A DNA stretch of 64,000 nt from Anodontia alba. Taxonomy: Eukaryota > Mollusca > Bivalvia > Lucinida > Lucinidae. The stretch is from NCBI GenBank assembly GCA_964016985.1, contig OZ024827.1, forward strand, positions 17,737,374-17,801,373, in the 5' to 3' direction. Both the position numbers and the translations under genes were made by a program. Position 1 is the stretch's first letter. Each line of letters begins with the position of its first letter. This document shows positions 20,568 to 32,259 of this stretch, one piece after another. The notes beneath the pieces are model-generated. The model was not told where the DNA came from and made no database searches. It saw nothing but the letters and a program-made list of their open reading frames with translations.

Positions 20568-21089
20568 ACACTTGTCATGCTCAATAAATCAAGATGCCAC
20601 TTCCACTTCTAATTTTCAGCCAATCAGATTACTTGATCCAGATTGTTGATATAGATTCACATACTTAATGAAAAGTGTAGATCCAGATCAGTTGGCATCT
20701 TAGAAGCCAACTGATCTGGATCTACACTGTTTGCACAGGCAGGGTTTGTTTGTGTTGAGGTTTTACGGCCCAGTCAACCCAATGGGGTCATGTCAAGTGC
20801 AGTAAGTTTACCTAACCACACATTTACTGGGCAGGCTTAGTCCTCTAAGCGGTTAACCAGTATTGTGCACATTCTTTCCCCAAAAACTGACAACTGCCCT
20901 TCTTGAATCAGCGGAAGGGAGAGAATGACCCTAGAAAATATTTCATGATCAATCTCCATGAAAGAATGTTGCCAACCTCGGCGGGGGCTGAACCCGCAAC
21001 CTCCTGGTCTCCAGTCAGACGGCGCATCCAACTGAGCCACCGAGGCCGGCATAAAGGCAGGGTATAGCCCAGTTCAGCAGGACTAGGGT
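20568..21089 (+). mobile_element. family D element interrupted by a SINE
   Basis: Left part 20568-20743 and right part 21055-21089 make one family D copy split by the SINE at 20744-21054. Confidence 0.75.
20744..21054 (-). mobile_element. SINE type 1 inserted in a family D element
   Basis: The target duplication aggcagggt is at 20735-20743 and 21055-21063. It splits the right arm of the family D element 20568-21089, so it is younger than that element. The head is on the right (ccgaggccggc). Confidence 0.85.
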
Positions 21090-21799
21090 TTAAAAATCTA
21101 TATATGAAGACTGAGAAAAAATAACTCTGTGCTGATGGCATAAGGGCTTTGTTCTCTTTAACCTGCTGTATTTAAGGGGAATTGATACACTTCCAGGGAA
21201 GGCAACTGTCAAAATGTTTCTGCTTTCCTTCTGAAAGGTATGCTTTAAAAGGAAAGAAAAAAATTGCTACCCTTGGGAGCAAATTCTTTCCTTTAAGGTT
21301 GCTGCAAAGTAGCCAGACTTCCCACTACTGTAATATAAGATGCAAATTTAATGGCTGAAAGATTTCAGTTCTCGGCCATCACAACACATAATCTCATCAA
21401 GCTTGGTGTGTGTGGTTTCATAAAAATATTCCAGAGTTACAACCTGGACATGAAGTGTGATGGAACCATGCAAACAGGGAACCACAGACCAATGTACCCA
21501 GTTTTCACTAGAAGTGCAAGACAATAAAATATTGAAGCCCCATTTTGAAGAAAAAAATTATGTAAAAAACAAAAGCATATGTGGTCTGCTGTGCTGCCGC
21601 CAACAGCATAAGGAAGATAACTGTGGTTTATATACATACAAACAGAAATAGTTTAATTGGGCTTTATTCAACAAATATGTATCTTTGGAAGAAAGATGCA
21701 CACCATAGCACTTAAAACACAACAACAAAAAGATCACTGGGAGTACAGAGTGAATCAACAAATTACTATCTCTGTTCATATAATAGTTACATAGCTTCA

Positions 21800-22041
21800 G
21801 GGCCCAGTTGTTCAAAACTAACGATGTCGTTAGTTAACAAATTGTTAAAACTTTGATCATTAAATATGGCATCTATACTGTTTTTGCTGAAAAAATGTGA
21901 GTAGCTTTTGCTTTTGCAAAAGCTACTCACATTTTTTTCAGCAAACATACCTGTGAATTAGATATTGTACTAAATAGAACAGTTAACATTTTGATGACTA
22001 ACAAGCTTGTTAAGCTAACAATGCTTTGAAAAACTGAGCCC
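21800..22041. mobile_element. family G element
   Basis: Ends gggcccagttgttcaaaac and gaaaaactgagccc; core ttttgctgaaaaaatgtgag with complement. Confidence 0.75.
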
Positions 22042-22104
22042 AGATTTTAAGTTAAATCTTGTAAGTGAATAATTATTTACTTGTGTAAAAGATTTTTATA
22101 CCTT

Positions 22105-22345
22105 ATTTACCTAAATATTATAATACCTTAACATACTTATCCTTAAACTTAGAAAAAAAAATCTTTCAGATACCCATCTGCTGATGTGTCTAAAATCTGT
22201 TGAAAGATTGGCAAACAGTGAAGACACTGATCAGATGGCTGCATTCTGCAGCATCTAATTTGGGTCTAAATTCTTTGCTCTGGTCTATCTGTCCCTGTTC
22301 TGGGTCTGTACTGTTTGATCAGGCCTGTGTTTCCCAATACTTTAA
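22105..22345 (+). mobile_element. family F element, diverged
   Basis: gatgtgtctaaaatctgttg, ggcaaacagtgaagacactg and tgtttgatcaggcctg mark a copy with a duplicated right arm; boundaries approximate. Confidence 0.45.
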
Positions 22346-22552
22346 CTTATTTCAGTATTTCAGACCACAGCATTTTCTGAAAAGGCAGAACATATCAATG
22401 CTAATAAGACTTACGATAACTAAAATTCCAACGATTTGAATGGCTGAACTGTAAAAAATCATTTTGTATTTGCACAATACGGTAAAAATTCTGGACACTT
22501 CATTCCATAATTCTACGGCCTAAATTTTGGTCTTTATGCAGTTGTCTCTTAA

Positions 22553-22907
22553 AGGGTCCATATTCCTCAAAAACAGACATTTTTTATCCAAGCAAGGTTT
22601 AATAAATTGATATATAGTATTAACACAATTATAAAATGTGGCACCTGACAGCCTGTAAAATTTCAGTTAGGTTCTCGTTCTTGAAATGAAATGATTTTTT
22701 AACCGAGCTCTGAATTAATGTTGCCAACATTAATTCAGAGATTCGATAAAAAATCATTTCATGTTTTATCCAGTTCAAAAACCAGAGGCTAAATGAAATT
22801 TTACAGGCTCTCAGATGCAACATTTTATGATCGTATTAATACTGTATATCAATTTATTAAACCTTTCTGGGATAAAAAAATATCCATTTTTGAGGAATAT
22901 GGACCCT
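22553..22907. mobile_element. family H element (piggyBac-like MITE) nested in family E
   Basis: TTAA at 22549-22552 and 22908-22911. Ends agggtccatattcctc and gaggaatatggaccct are perfect complements over 16 bp. Confidence 0.8.
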
Positions 22908-23027
22908 TTAAAATCTCTAGTGAGATGGCAAACAGTGTAAACTGTGATCGGATTGCTCCTGAAACATCTGTCTGATCTGGGTCTGCACTGTTTGCATGTA
23001 CCATTTTGTCAAAAACTTTGATGTACA

Positions 23028-23271
23028 GGGCCCAGTTGTTCAAAGCGTCGTTAGCTTAACAAGCTCGTTAAGGGTCAGTTCGTTAACTGTTTTAGTGGAT
23101 TCAATATACAATATTCTGATATTTTTTGCTGAAACAATGTGAGTAGCTTTTGCACTGCAAAAAATACTCACATTTTTTCAGCAAAAAATTTCAGCATATT
23201 TGCATATCACTCAATGTAAATTTTAACGATTCGTTAACTAACGACATTCTTAGCTTTGAACAACTGGGCCC
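23028..23271. mobile_element. family G element nested in family E
   Basis: Ends gggcccagttgttcaaagc and complement; core hairpin intact except for a few changes. Confidence 0.8.
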
Positions 23272-23406
23272 AGATTTTTAGGACATTTACCATACTCCCA
23301 GTGATCTAGAGACATGGAATATTTAGAGAATATGCAAATACTAAAAGCCCAAACTGGTCTGCATATCACAAAGACTGCCAGGCCTTTAATGATCATTGAC
23401 ATTCAC

Positions 23407-23597
23407 ATAGCTCTAGCTAAGGTGCTTTTTACAGTCCAAAAGTATTGATATTTTTCTTATTTCTCCACGAAAACATATGTTGTGGTACTCATTAGAAGCA
23501 CCTCACCGAGGCACTTCTAATGAGTACCTACAACATATGTTTTCGTGGAGAAATAAGAAAAATATGAACCTGATACCCACTCTTATCTAGGGCTATG
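23407..23597 (+). mobile_element. family B element, well preserved
   Basis: Hairpin arms from tttcttatttctccacgaaa through tactcattagaagcacctc with full complement. Ends tagctctagctaag and cttatctagggcta. Confidence 0.75.
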
Positions 23598-23796
23598 CAT
23601 TCATCTTCTACAATTTTCAATGATTCTTTAATCCTTAGCACTCTGTTTAATTTCAGTAGATGACAAGTTAATGATCTTTTTTTTTTTTTTTTTTTTATTT
23701 TCCCAATGAAACAGGTTTTAACATTTTGTACAAATTATCTCCTATGGATCCAAATTTGCAGGAAATGTCAAACCTGCTCTCAGATGATGATTTAGT

Positions 23797-23971
23797 GTTT
23801 TACATCCCTTTCGGCATTTTTTAAGTCATGTTGAGACAATGGAAGGGTGACGATGAAAGGCTCTGTGCAATAGTGCCGTACAGTCAAGAGCTAAATTCCA
23901 CCTCTAGCGGGATTCAAACCTGAAACCTCATGATTCGAAGTAAGAAATGCTAACCACTTGGCTACCAGAAC
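23797..23971 (-). mobile_element. tRNA-headed SINE-like element (type 3)
   Basis: On the - strand a head with TAGCCAAGTGGTTAGCATTTC and GGTTTGAATCC (box A and B-like) leads into an unrelated body that ends near gtgttttacatccc. It lies inside a family C element. No clean target duplication was found. Confidence 0.55.
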
Positions 23972-24426
23972 TTTAAGGCTGGCTAATCAGAGCTGAAAAG
24001 ATAATACATTATCAGTCCTGCCATTGTGATCGATAATTGATTAGTAATTGCTGAAGATCATAATTTTACCTATTTGAGCATGACCCTTTCATATGCTATA
24101 CTATTGTATGTATTTTGTCAGACATGCCTTGGCAAACAATGTAGACCCAGATGAGATGCCGCAAACGCGGCGTCTCATCAGGGTCTACACTGTTTGCCAC
24201 TCACCCCGCTATTTTAGACACAACAGAGGGTAGTAAATAGGACTTCAAATTTTAGATAACGTATGGTAAGGAGCCAAGGTGTCTGAATTCTATGGGTAAA
24301 TACGGTACTGTAAAGCAACAAACACAGAAATCAAATGATTGATTATTAGCAAATCTGTAATGATCGTCATTTTTGTGGAATTTATCGATCAATTAATCAA
24401 TTATCTGATTAATCGAGCCAGCCTTA
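23972..24426. mobile_element. hAT-like MITE with 8-bp target duplication
   Basis: Ends TTTAAGGCTGGCTAATCAG and CTGATTAATCGAGCCAGCCTTA are imperfect inverted repeats. Direct repeats ACCAGAAC at 23964-23971 and 24427-24434 give the 8-bp duplication typical of hAT elements. A family F copy (about 24095-24307) is nested inside. Confidence 0.65.
24095..24307 (+). mobile_element. family F element nested in the hAT-like MITE
   Basis: Hairpin cagatgagatgccgc/gcggcgtctcatc and right end gaattctatgggtaaatacg. Confidence 0.7.
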
Positions 24427-24668
24427 ACCAGAACACTTCCTTAGGAAAATGGGAGAAAAAAATTAAATGCTGTCTGCTGAAATTTTTACACAGCATACTA
24501 TTAAAGCATTAAAACATTGCAAAGTTTGGTCAGGCTACAAGGATGCAGATGCTGAACTGGCCCTTTGCTCTCCACATGTACCCTGAAAATTCATTCTCTC
24601 AGAACTAATTTGGCAATAATTGGCAACAAATTCCAAACCAGACTTTATTCTCTATATAAATAATAACC

Positions 24669-24913
24669 TGGGCCCAGTTGTTCAAAGCTAACAATGTCGT
24701 TAGTTAATGATTTGTTAAAATTTACATCGGGTCAAACGCAAATGTGCTGAAATTTTTTGCTGAAAAAATGTGAGTAGCTTTTGCAGTGCAAAAGCTACTC
24801 ACATTTTTTCAGCAAAAAATATCAGAATATTGAGTAGTGAATCCGCTAAAACAGTTAACGAAATGACTCTTAATGAGCTCGTTAAGCTAACGACGCTTTG
24901 AACAACCGGGCCC
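24669..24913. mobile_element. family G element
   Basis: Ends ctgggcccagttgttcaaag and cgctttgaacaaccgggccc; core ttttgctgaaaaaatgtgag and complement almost perfect. Confidence 0.8.
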
Positions 24914-25264
24914 TGAATATTTCACAAATTTGAGGCAACTGTTGAAAAACTCTGCACTTTCCTGTATCATGGTTTATATGGGTGTCATCAATGATAATGT
25001 ATAATTCATGGCTACAGACAGGGTACTTCTTTCAACACAGAACTGACAAAACCTACAATAAGACTTGTTTGACCAGCAAAGATGCAGATCAACTGTACAA
25101 CCACCCAGTATGGCAAGGGTTCTCATTTATTCCTCTTTGGATAGCCTGAAGGTTATAGAAGGCATGTTCCATTAGTGAAGATTCTGATCAGACTTTGTGG
25201 ATGCACAGGCTGATCTGAGTCTTCGCTGGTCGCACAAGTCTTATTGCAGGTTTTGTCATGCGTT

Positions 25265-25405
25265 GGCTCATTTTTTTCTCCACAAAAACATATGTTGTGG
25301 TACTCATTAAAATCTCACTGAGGTGTTCTAATGAGTACCCACAACATGTTTTCGCGGAGAAATAATAAAATTATTTCCTGATTCCCCCTCTTATCTGGAG
25401 CCAAC
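25265..25405 (+). mobile_element. family B element, partial
   Basis: Hairpin ctccacaaaaacatatgttg/tggtactcatt with a shortened loop side; right end cttatctggagcca. Confidence 0.6.
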
Positions 25406-25520
25406 ATTTAATGCTAACAGCAGTGGTGCAGATCAACCAACACATCCACATCTCCTGACAGGAGAGATATGCAGATATTTCTAAATTATTTCTCCAAAAA
25501 AACATGAAGGATTTCATTAA

Positions 25521-26080
25521 AGGCTCCATTTTCCTCAAAAACAGATATTTTATTATCCAAGAAAGGTTTAACCCTTGTCCTGCTGAATAAATTAAATTGC
25601 CAAGCCCACTTCTAAGTTTCAGCCAATCAGATTACTTGGTCTGGATTGCTGCTATATAATCACATTCTTAATGACAAACAGTGCAGATCCAGATCAGTTG
25701 GCTTCTTCAGAAGCCAACTGATCTGGATCTACACTGTTTGCAAAAGCAGGGTATATCCAGGTTCAGCAGGACAAGGGTTAATAAATTGATATATGGTATT
25801 AATACAATCATAAATGTGGCACCTGACAGTCTGTAAAATTTCCGTCGGTCTCTCCTTCTTGAAATGAAATGATTTTTATTGAATCTCTGAATTAATGCTG
25901 CCAACGTTAATTCACAGATACGATTAAAAAATCATTTCATTTTTGATCCAGATCAAAACCAAGAGACAAACTGAAATTTTACAGGCTGTCAGATGCCACA
26001 TTTTATGAGTTTATAATACTGTATATCAAGTTAAACCTTTCTTGGATAAAATATGTCTATTTTTTAGGAATATGGAGCCT
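25521..26080. mobile_element. family H element carrying a nested family D element
   Basis: TTAA at 25517-25520 and 26081-26084. Ends aggctccattttcctc and aggaatatggagcct. The family D element at 25571-25778 interrupts the left arm. Confidence 0.8.
25571..25778 (+). mobile_element. family D element nested in family H
   Basis: Ends acccttgtcctgctga and tcagcaggacaagggt are perfect complements, flanked by TA at 25569-25570 and 25779-25780. Removing it restores the family H sequence ggtttaataaattg. Confidence 0.85.
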
Positions 26081-26084
26081 TTAA

Positions 26085-26802
26085 TAAGCAATACCTCTAT
26101 GAGGTTCTTCCTATGAGTGCCCACAACATGTTTTGGAGAACTAAGAAAAGTATCAATAGACACCACAAAATATTATATGAAGACAAATCATGGGAACCCA
26201 CACAGATCTATAGACTGCCCTGAATATTAGCAGTTCTTATGAACTGTAAAACTACTTTTCTCATAGCACTACTTAAATCCAAAAACACAGGTTTTCACAA
26301 CACTTGCTCATATAATGCTGTAATTAAAATTCCTGATTTATCTTAAGTACTGTCCATGCAACAATCAATAAGACATATTTTTTAATATATTTTTCTTATT
26401 TTCCCCAGAAAACAGAGTTTGAAATGTCAAAACCTATTTTCTGGCCATTTAAAAAAAAAAAAAAAAAAAATCAAACCTGCTGGAAGTTTTACTCAACATA
26501 CTATGCTTTAACTCTTTAAGAGCCATTCAAAACTGCTGCAGGCAACAATTTTATTATATTTATTTATTTTTTTTTTTTTTCAGATAAACAAGTCTTGACA
26601 TTTCATAATAAAAAGCCAAGCTTTTATTTTTCTAAGGTAGGAACTGATGCTCTTTTAATTATACTGCAGCCACACTGCAGTATCACACCCTAGACATATT
26701 CACACCTGAAGCTCAAGTAAAAGAAATACAAGAGGACCCCAATGATCCTGTAGCTCACCTGAGGCATTTGTTCTGAGCAACTAAGCCTATGGTAAAATTT
26801 TT
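26085..26802. other. no gene seen; family B and C remnants
   Basis: Contains a family B remnant (about 26090-26150), family C remnants (about 26385-26510), poly(A) at 26449-26469 and poly(T) near 26569-26580. No coding signal. Confidence 0.5.
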
Positions 26803-27079
26803 CATCACGAAAAAACGCCTATATAATTCTGACCCCCTTGGACCCCACTTTTATATAGTAAAACGGGTTTACAGGGGAATACATTATTTGTCTTATTTCT
26901 GCTCAAAACATAGATTGTGGGTACTCATTAGAACTGCCTCACCAAGGCAGTTCTAATGAGTACCCACAATCTACATTTAGAGCAGAAATAAGAAAACTAT
27001 CACAATTTTTCATCTTAATATTTTCGTTCTTTCGGCGGTAAAATTAACAATGTATTTGTATAGTCGTGTTTTCGTAATG
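26803..27079 (+). mobile_element. family A element
   Basis: Ends catcacgaaaaaacgcc and agtcgtgttttcgtaatg. Hairpin stem gaactgcc/ggcagttc with actcatta on both sides. Confidence 0.75.
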
Positions 27080-27136
27080 AATGATTTTGTTTTCCTTGTA
27101 AAACTAAATCGGACTTTTACGTCTCTCTTTTCAATA

Positions 27137-27415
27137 CATTAGGAAAACATGTCTATTCAAATATACTGAAAATTTTACAACCAAAAAAGGAAAATTTTCA
27201 GATAAAAAAAAAATGATATTTTTCATATTTCTGCTCATAACATAGATTGTGGGTACTCATTAGAACCGCCTTGGCGAGGCGGTTCGAACGAATACCCGCA
27301 ATCTATGTTTTTTAGCTAAATAAGAAAAATAGTGTATACCCCTGTAAACCCCAGTTTTACTATATAAAAGTGGGGTTTAAGGGATTCAAAATTATACAGG
27401 CATGTTTTCGTGATG
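27137..27415 (-). mobile_element. family A element, inverted orientation
   Basis: Ends cattaggaaaacatgtct and aggcatgttttcgtgatg. Hairpin stem gaaccgcc/ggcggttc. It lies 57 bp from the previous copy, in opposite orientation. Confidence 0.75.
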
Positions 27416-27599
27416 TAAAGAATGAAACATATGGGTATAGTAGCCACCGGCATGAAACATACGGGTATGGTAGCCATTGGCTACTAGCTGGTACAGTTTG
27501 AAAAACCTTTGGTCTCTGTATCCTACATTGACATGGTATAGAATTTAGCTTTAATTCATTTGGGAAACTGAGAAACTAAACATAAAATATAGCTTTGAT

Positions 27600-28313
27600 A
27601 AAGTGACATACCAAATATCCAAGGCCTGTTCCTTCTAGTTTCACAAAAAATGATTTTTTTATGTTTTTCCCCCATATGAATATGTAAAACAAGTGACTGC
27701 TAGGGCAGAGCCATTTTTGACCCAGGGCTATAATTTGAAAAAAACTTGATATAGGTCCACAAGATAAATCTACACACCAAATATCAAAGAGCTGAGCCTT
27801 CTAGTTTCAGACAAGAATATTTTTAAAGTTTTTCCCTATATGGGTCTATGCAAAACACGTGACTAAACTTATTAGAACAACCTTGGTAGAGGTCCATTAG
27901 ATAAAGCTATATACCAAATATCAAAGGCCTGGGCCATCTAGGTTCAGATAAGAAGAGTTTTAAAGTTTTTACCTATATGTAAAACAAGTGATGCCAAGGG
28001 AGGTGCCATTTTTGACTCCAGGGCTATAATTTGAACTATGTTAGTAGAGGTCCACAAGATAAAGCTACACTCCAAATATCAAAGGCCTGGGCCTTCTAGT
28101 TTCAGACAAGAAGACTTTTAAAGTTTTCCTCTATACAAGTCCATGTAAATCAAGTGACCCGTGATGGTGCCATTTTTTTACCCCAGGGCTATAATTTTAG
28201 CAACCTTCGAAGAGGTCCGCAAGATAAAGCTACATACCCAATATCAAAGGCCTGGGCCTTCAAGTTTCAGACAAAGAGATTTTTAAAGTTTTGCCTATGA
28301 AGGCCTACGTAAA
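27600..28313 (+). repeat. tandem array, about 145-bp units
   Basis: About five diverged units share ccaaatatcaaaggcctgg, gccttctagtttcagacaag and a 'tttaaagtttt...cctatat' block. The same unit type recurs at 36780-37350. Confidence 0.7.
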
Positions 28314-28314
28314 A

Positions 28315-29460
28315 CAAGAGGCCCACGGGCCATGGTTCGCTCACCTGAGTGACATAGCCACTGCAGACATGCAGATGTTATGCAACATTTTTCCAATCCT
28401 ATCATCGCAACTAATGAAATTATCATCATTTGAGCAGTTCTTAGTTTTGAAGAAGAATATATGGGCCTGACAGTCAATAAAGCATGATCATTTGAATAAA
28501 CTATCAATCACATTTCAACAGAAGGATCAATGTGAAATTTGGTGGAAATTGGCTAAGTGGTTTCTGAAGAATCATGATTTTATACATGTAAACAGCACAG
28601 TGGCAGGGAAATATTATAAATATAACCAGATGATGGCCATCTTAGATTTTCAATCAGAACAATTTTAACTACTGTTGATCTACAAGTCACTTCGATACAT
28701 TCAATATAAATGTATATGGCCCATACAAATGGGGAAGCATACAAATGGGGATTTATGTAAAGATTCAGCCCCAAAGCGTCCTCGGTTCTAGGGAAGATTT
28801 TTAAAGGTTTTTACCATATATGGGCATGGCGGCCATCTTGGTCAACAAACCATGACCATTTTAGCAATCTTATATTCCCCCTACCTAAGGAGACTCCATA
28901 TGAAATTTGAGCAAAATTGGCCCAGAGGCTCAAGAGGAGAAGTTGTTTGAAATTCTGAACATTTTTCCCATACAAATGCATAAGGAAGCAAAATTGACTT
29001 TACCGTAAAAAAGTCAAATGTCAATGTACGACCATTAATTTAGCAATTTTGGTAGCCCTCCTGTTCCTGATGATATATGCAAAGATTCAGCCATAAGGCA
29101 TACTCGGTTTTGGAGAAGAAGATTTTTAAAGGTTTTTCCCATACAAATGCATAGGGAAGCAAACTTGACCTTCTGTGAAAAGGTCAAACGTCAACTTACG
29201 ACAATTCTTTTAGCAATTTTGGTGGACCTCCCATCCCCGGTGATTCCTGCAAAGGTTCAGCCCCAAGGCATTCTTGGTTCTGGAGAAGAAGATTTTTAAA
29301 GGTTTTTACCATATATGGGCGTGGCAGCCATCTTGGTCAATGGACCGCGACCATTTTAGCAATTTTTCGTTCCCCCACCCTAAGGAGGCTCCATATGAAA
29401 TTTGAGCAAAATTCTATAGGTTTTTCATTGTTTTGTATGATGTTGGTTACCCGCTTTGTA
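28315..29460 (+). repeat. dispersed repeat starting 'acaagaggcccacgggcc'
   Basis: The left end (gttcgctcacctgag) matches the starts at 36131 and 56577. The inside has diverged units with gcaattttggtggacctccc, agaagatttttaaaggtttt and ccatatatgggcgtggc. The usual right end (hairpin plus gagctaa) is not seen here. Confidence 0.55.
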
Positions 29461-29564
29461 TAGTGAACAATTATGTCCTACAGAGACTGCATAATGTTAT
29501 GACTGATCTGGTCTTCAGTTTTCATATTCATGAACCTTCTCAGTATTGAATATATCATACAAGA

Positions 29565-29727
29565 CATAGCTCCAAATAAGAGTGGGTATCCACACAATAT
29601 TTTTTTACTTCTCCAAGAAAACCTATGTTGTGGGTATTCCTAAGAAGTACCCCAAGGAAAGTTTTTGTTGAGAAAAGAAAAATATAATTAAATTTCAGAT
29701 GAAAACAGAGCCTTATCTGGAGCTATG
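29565..29727 (+). mobile_element. family B element, hairpin shortened
   Basis: Ends catagctccaaataag and cttatctggagctatg are almost perfect inverted repeats. The core keeps only gttgtgggtattcctaagaa and part of the right arm. Confidence 0.7.
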
Positions 29728-30132
29728 AATTAAGAACCCTACCACCTCTGAACCTAAGAGTACATCGTCTCAAAATGAGGACTGTTTCACAAATAGCAAT
29801 GTAATGACAAACTTCACAACTAAAAGGCATACAAAGCAGGTTTGCATCACTTTATGTCCAGTTTGAAGTGTCCGAGTTTGTCTGAGTTGAGGTTTAGTAG
29901 CCCTGTAAACAGTGTTTCAGTCACACTAGGCTGCCTCCCAGGGAGAGAGTGGGAGAGGATGACAAAAAGGACCAAAACCCTGATTTTGTTTCAAGTGAAG
30001 CAAGACTTCCTTAGGAAGCCATTTACAAATGATGGCAGGGCCAATCCTCCATAAATTTCAGCAGGCTCTACACCCTACCACCCACGCCTCATTCTGAGAT
30101 AAATGACTCACAGAGTAACAAAACCAAATAAG
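29728..30132. other. no gene recognised
   Basis: The 70-codon open frame at 29842-30054 shows no domain or family motif, and no splice context supports it. No repeat was identified either, so this may be unique intergenic DNA. Confidence 0.4.
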
Positions 30133-30679
30133 TGCAGGTATTGCAAATACCTCACCACAATAACCCAAAGTACTGGGACAGTTAGGTCTGAGCAGTGTAG
30201 GCCAAAATCAGATGCTTCAGACAGCAACATTTGATTTGGGTGTACACTGTTTACAACTCATCCAGCAGTTTCAGACACATGAACTTGTAGTAAAATGGAT
30301 TTGTTTGTTTGTGTTGAGGTTTTACGGCCCAGGCAACCCAATGGGGTCATGTCGAGCGCAGTCAGTTTACCTAACCACACGTTTATTGGGCAGGCTTAGT
30401 CCTCTAAGCGAGTTAACCAGTATTGTGCACATTCTTACGCCAGAAACTGACAACTGCCCTTCTTGAATCAGCGGAAGGGAGAGAATGACCGTAGAAAATA
30501 TTTCATGATCAATCTCCACGAAAGAATGTTGCCGACCTTGGTGGGGGTTGAACCTGCGACCTCCTGGTCTCCAGTCAGACGGCGCATCCAACTGAGCCAC
30601 CGAGGCCGTCAGTAAAATGGATTAGTTCAGTTAAGGACAAGTATGGTAAGGTGTTCCAGTATTAAGGGTAAATATGGTA
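30133..30679 (-). mobile_element. family F element interrupted by a SINE
   Basis: Family F parts at 30133-30301 (tccagcagtttcagacac) and 30624-30679 (ccagtattaagggtaaatat) flank the SINE at 30302-30610. Confidence 0.6.
30302..30610 (-). mobile_element. SINE type 1 inserted in a family F element
   Basis: The 13-bp target duplication agtaaaatggatt is at 30289-30301 and 30611-30623. The head is at the right end. It interrupts a family F copy spanning about 30133-30679. Confidence 0.85.
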
Positions 30680-30889
30680 ACTAGTGCTTAAGTACCACAA
30701 AAAAAAGCTAAAAGCAAAGTGTGGTCTTTTTGCAATGGAATATACAAAATGAATTCTCCATTTTAGTACTTGCAATCCCTGGCACTTAATAAACAAGTCT
30801 GTTAAATTTCTTCTAAAAGGAACAAAAATGTTTTGATTCTATCACAGGAAACACAGTGTTTGCTCATACGATACATACTTTGCTAAGCC

Positions 30890-31215
30890 TAAGCCAAAAG
30901 ATGCATGGCATTGCTCCACCATCTTGAACTTGGCATCACGGTAAACATATTACATGACCAAATCTCGTATGACGCTTCGTAACAAACTTGTTTTATCCCG
31001 TTCGCCATCTTGAATTTGGCATCAGGGTAAACAGACCAATAAATAATAAGCCAAAAAATGACAAATAACCATTGATAAACAGGTTTAAAGTTCCTTTTGA
31101 ATAAATAAAAATAAGCTCTACTGAATTTAAAAAAAAAAAAAAAATGCAGATAAAAAATTATCGAACATATCACGTGACCTCATTTGACCCCAGTATGTGA
31201 GGCCAACTGTTTGTA
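30890..31215. repeat. dispersed repeat with 'ccatcttgaacttggcatca' motif, two copies
   Basis: The motif near 30918 recurs at about 31008-31030, and cacgtgacctca/ttgacccc follows at about 31172-31194. The same pair occurs at about 47288-47350. Not identified further. Confidence 0.5.
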
Positions 31216-31958
31216 AACAAACTGCTGCCCAATCTTATACATGTCAGAAAAAAAAGTTGACTGGGTGTGTTTGCATCAAAGTCAGTGCCTTTATTTTATA
31301 TTATAACAGTCTAAGTAAAGCAATATTTATGAGATTTATTAGAAGAGAAAGGGTCTTAAGATTCGATGCAAATAGGGAAGGCTCAGATCAGCCTGTGCAT
31401 CCACAGTCAAATGAGGGCCATCACTTTCAGCACAGATGGTATTTGTTGCTTTCATTATGCTTTTACGTGAATCGATAAACTTCCACTGAAGGCAATTCTG
31501 TCGACATTGATGTGCCTCCATTCTGAAAAGGAGTCTACTTTAAAAGGAAAGAATTTGCTCGCCATGGGAACAAATTCTTTTCTTTTAAAATAGACCCCTT
31601 TTCAGGTGTGGCATAATGTGAAGAAAAGCAAACTAGAGGTCACAAAAGTTTCTTTTATAAAGAATTAATAGCAGAAAAAATACCAAGTACATTGAATCCT
31701 CTTAAATCCAACATTGCAAGAAACAATCCAGTATTCTCTAAAATAGCATCTTATCAACAATATGCAGGATATGATGGGAAAAAAAGTGCAGGTATAATAA
31801 ATAACAAGTGCAAACAATTATGACAAATGGATTTTTTTTCTTTGGCTGCCAATATCAATTTGTGGTGATTGTCCAACAAAATTGTTTCAGTAGCCAATAA
31901 AACTTTGATGCTCACATAGCAGTAGGATATTTCACGAGTTATATGATTGCATGAACAC

Positions 31959-32259
31959 TGTTTATTTCTTTGAACTGAGATTGTATGGTCCAGTCAATCC
32001 ATTAGGGTCATGTCGGCACAGTCAACTAACCTGCTCACCCTGTCCCTGGGCAGGCTTAGTCCTCTAAGCAGTTAACCAGTACTTGTGCACATATGTCAGC
32101 TAATGCCCTTTTTGAATCAGCCGAAGGGGGAGAATGGCTGTACATGTATAAATTATTTCATTATTAATCTCCACAAATGTTATGTAGCCAATAGGGGTTT
32201 CAAACTTGTAATCCCTGGGACTGCACTCAGACAAGTTATCAACTGCGCTATGGAGCCTG
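31959..32259 (-). mobile_element. SINE type 1, diverged copy
   Basis: The direct repeat gcatgaacac (31949-31958 and 32260-32269) brackets a copy with a degraded head near 32259 and the tggtccagtcaatcc tail region near 31989. Confidence 0.7.

Larger units (their letters stand above)
22479..23296. mobile_element. family E element carrying nested H and G elements
   Basis: Family E pieces at 22479-22552, 22908-23027 and 23272-23296 join into one copy once the family H element (22553-22907) and the family G element (23028-23271) are removed. Confidence 0.7.
23631..24514. mobile_element. family C element split by nested insertions
   Basis: Family C left half (ttagcactctgtttaa ... gaaatgtcaaacctg) resumes near 24437 (cttaggaaaatgggag ... 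gctgaaatttttacacagca). Between them lie a SINE-like element and a hAT-like element that itself holds a family F copy. Confidence 0.6.
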
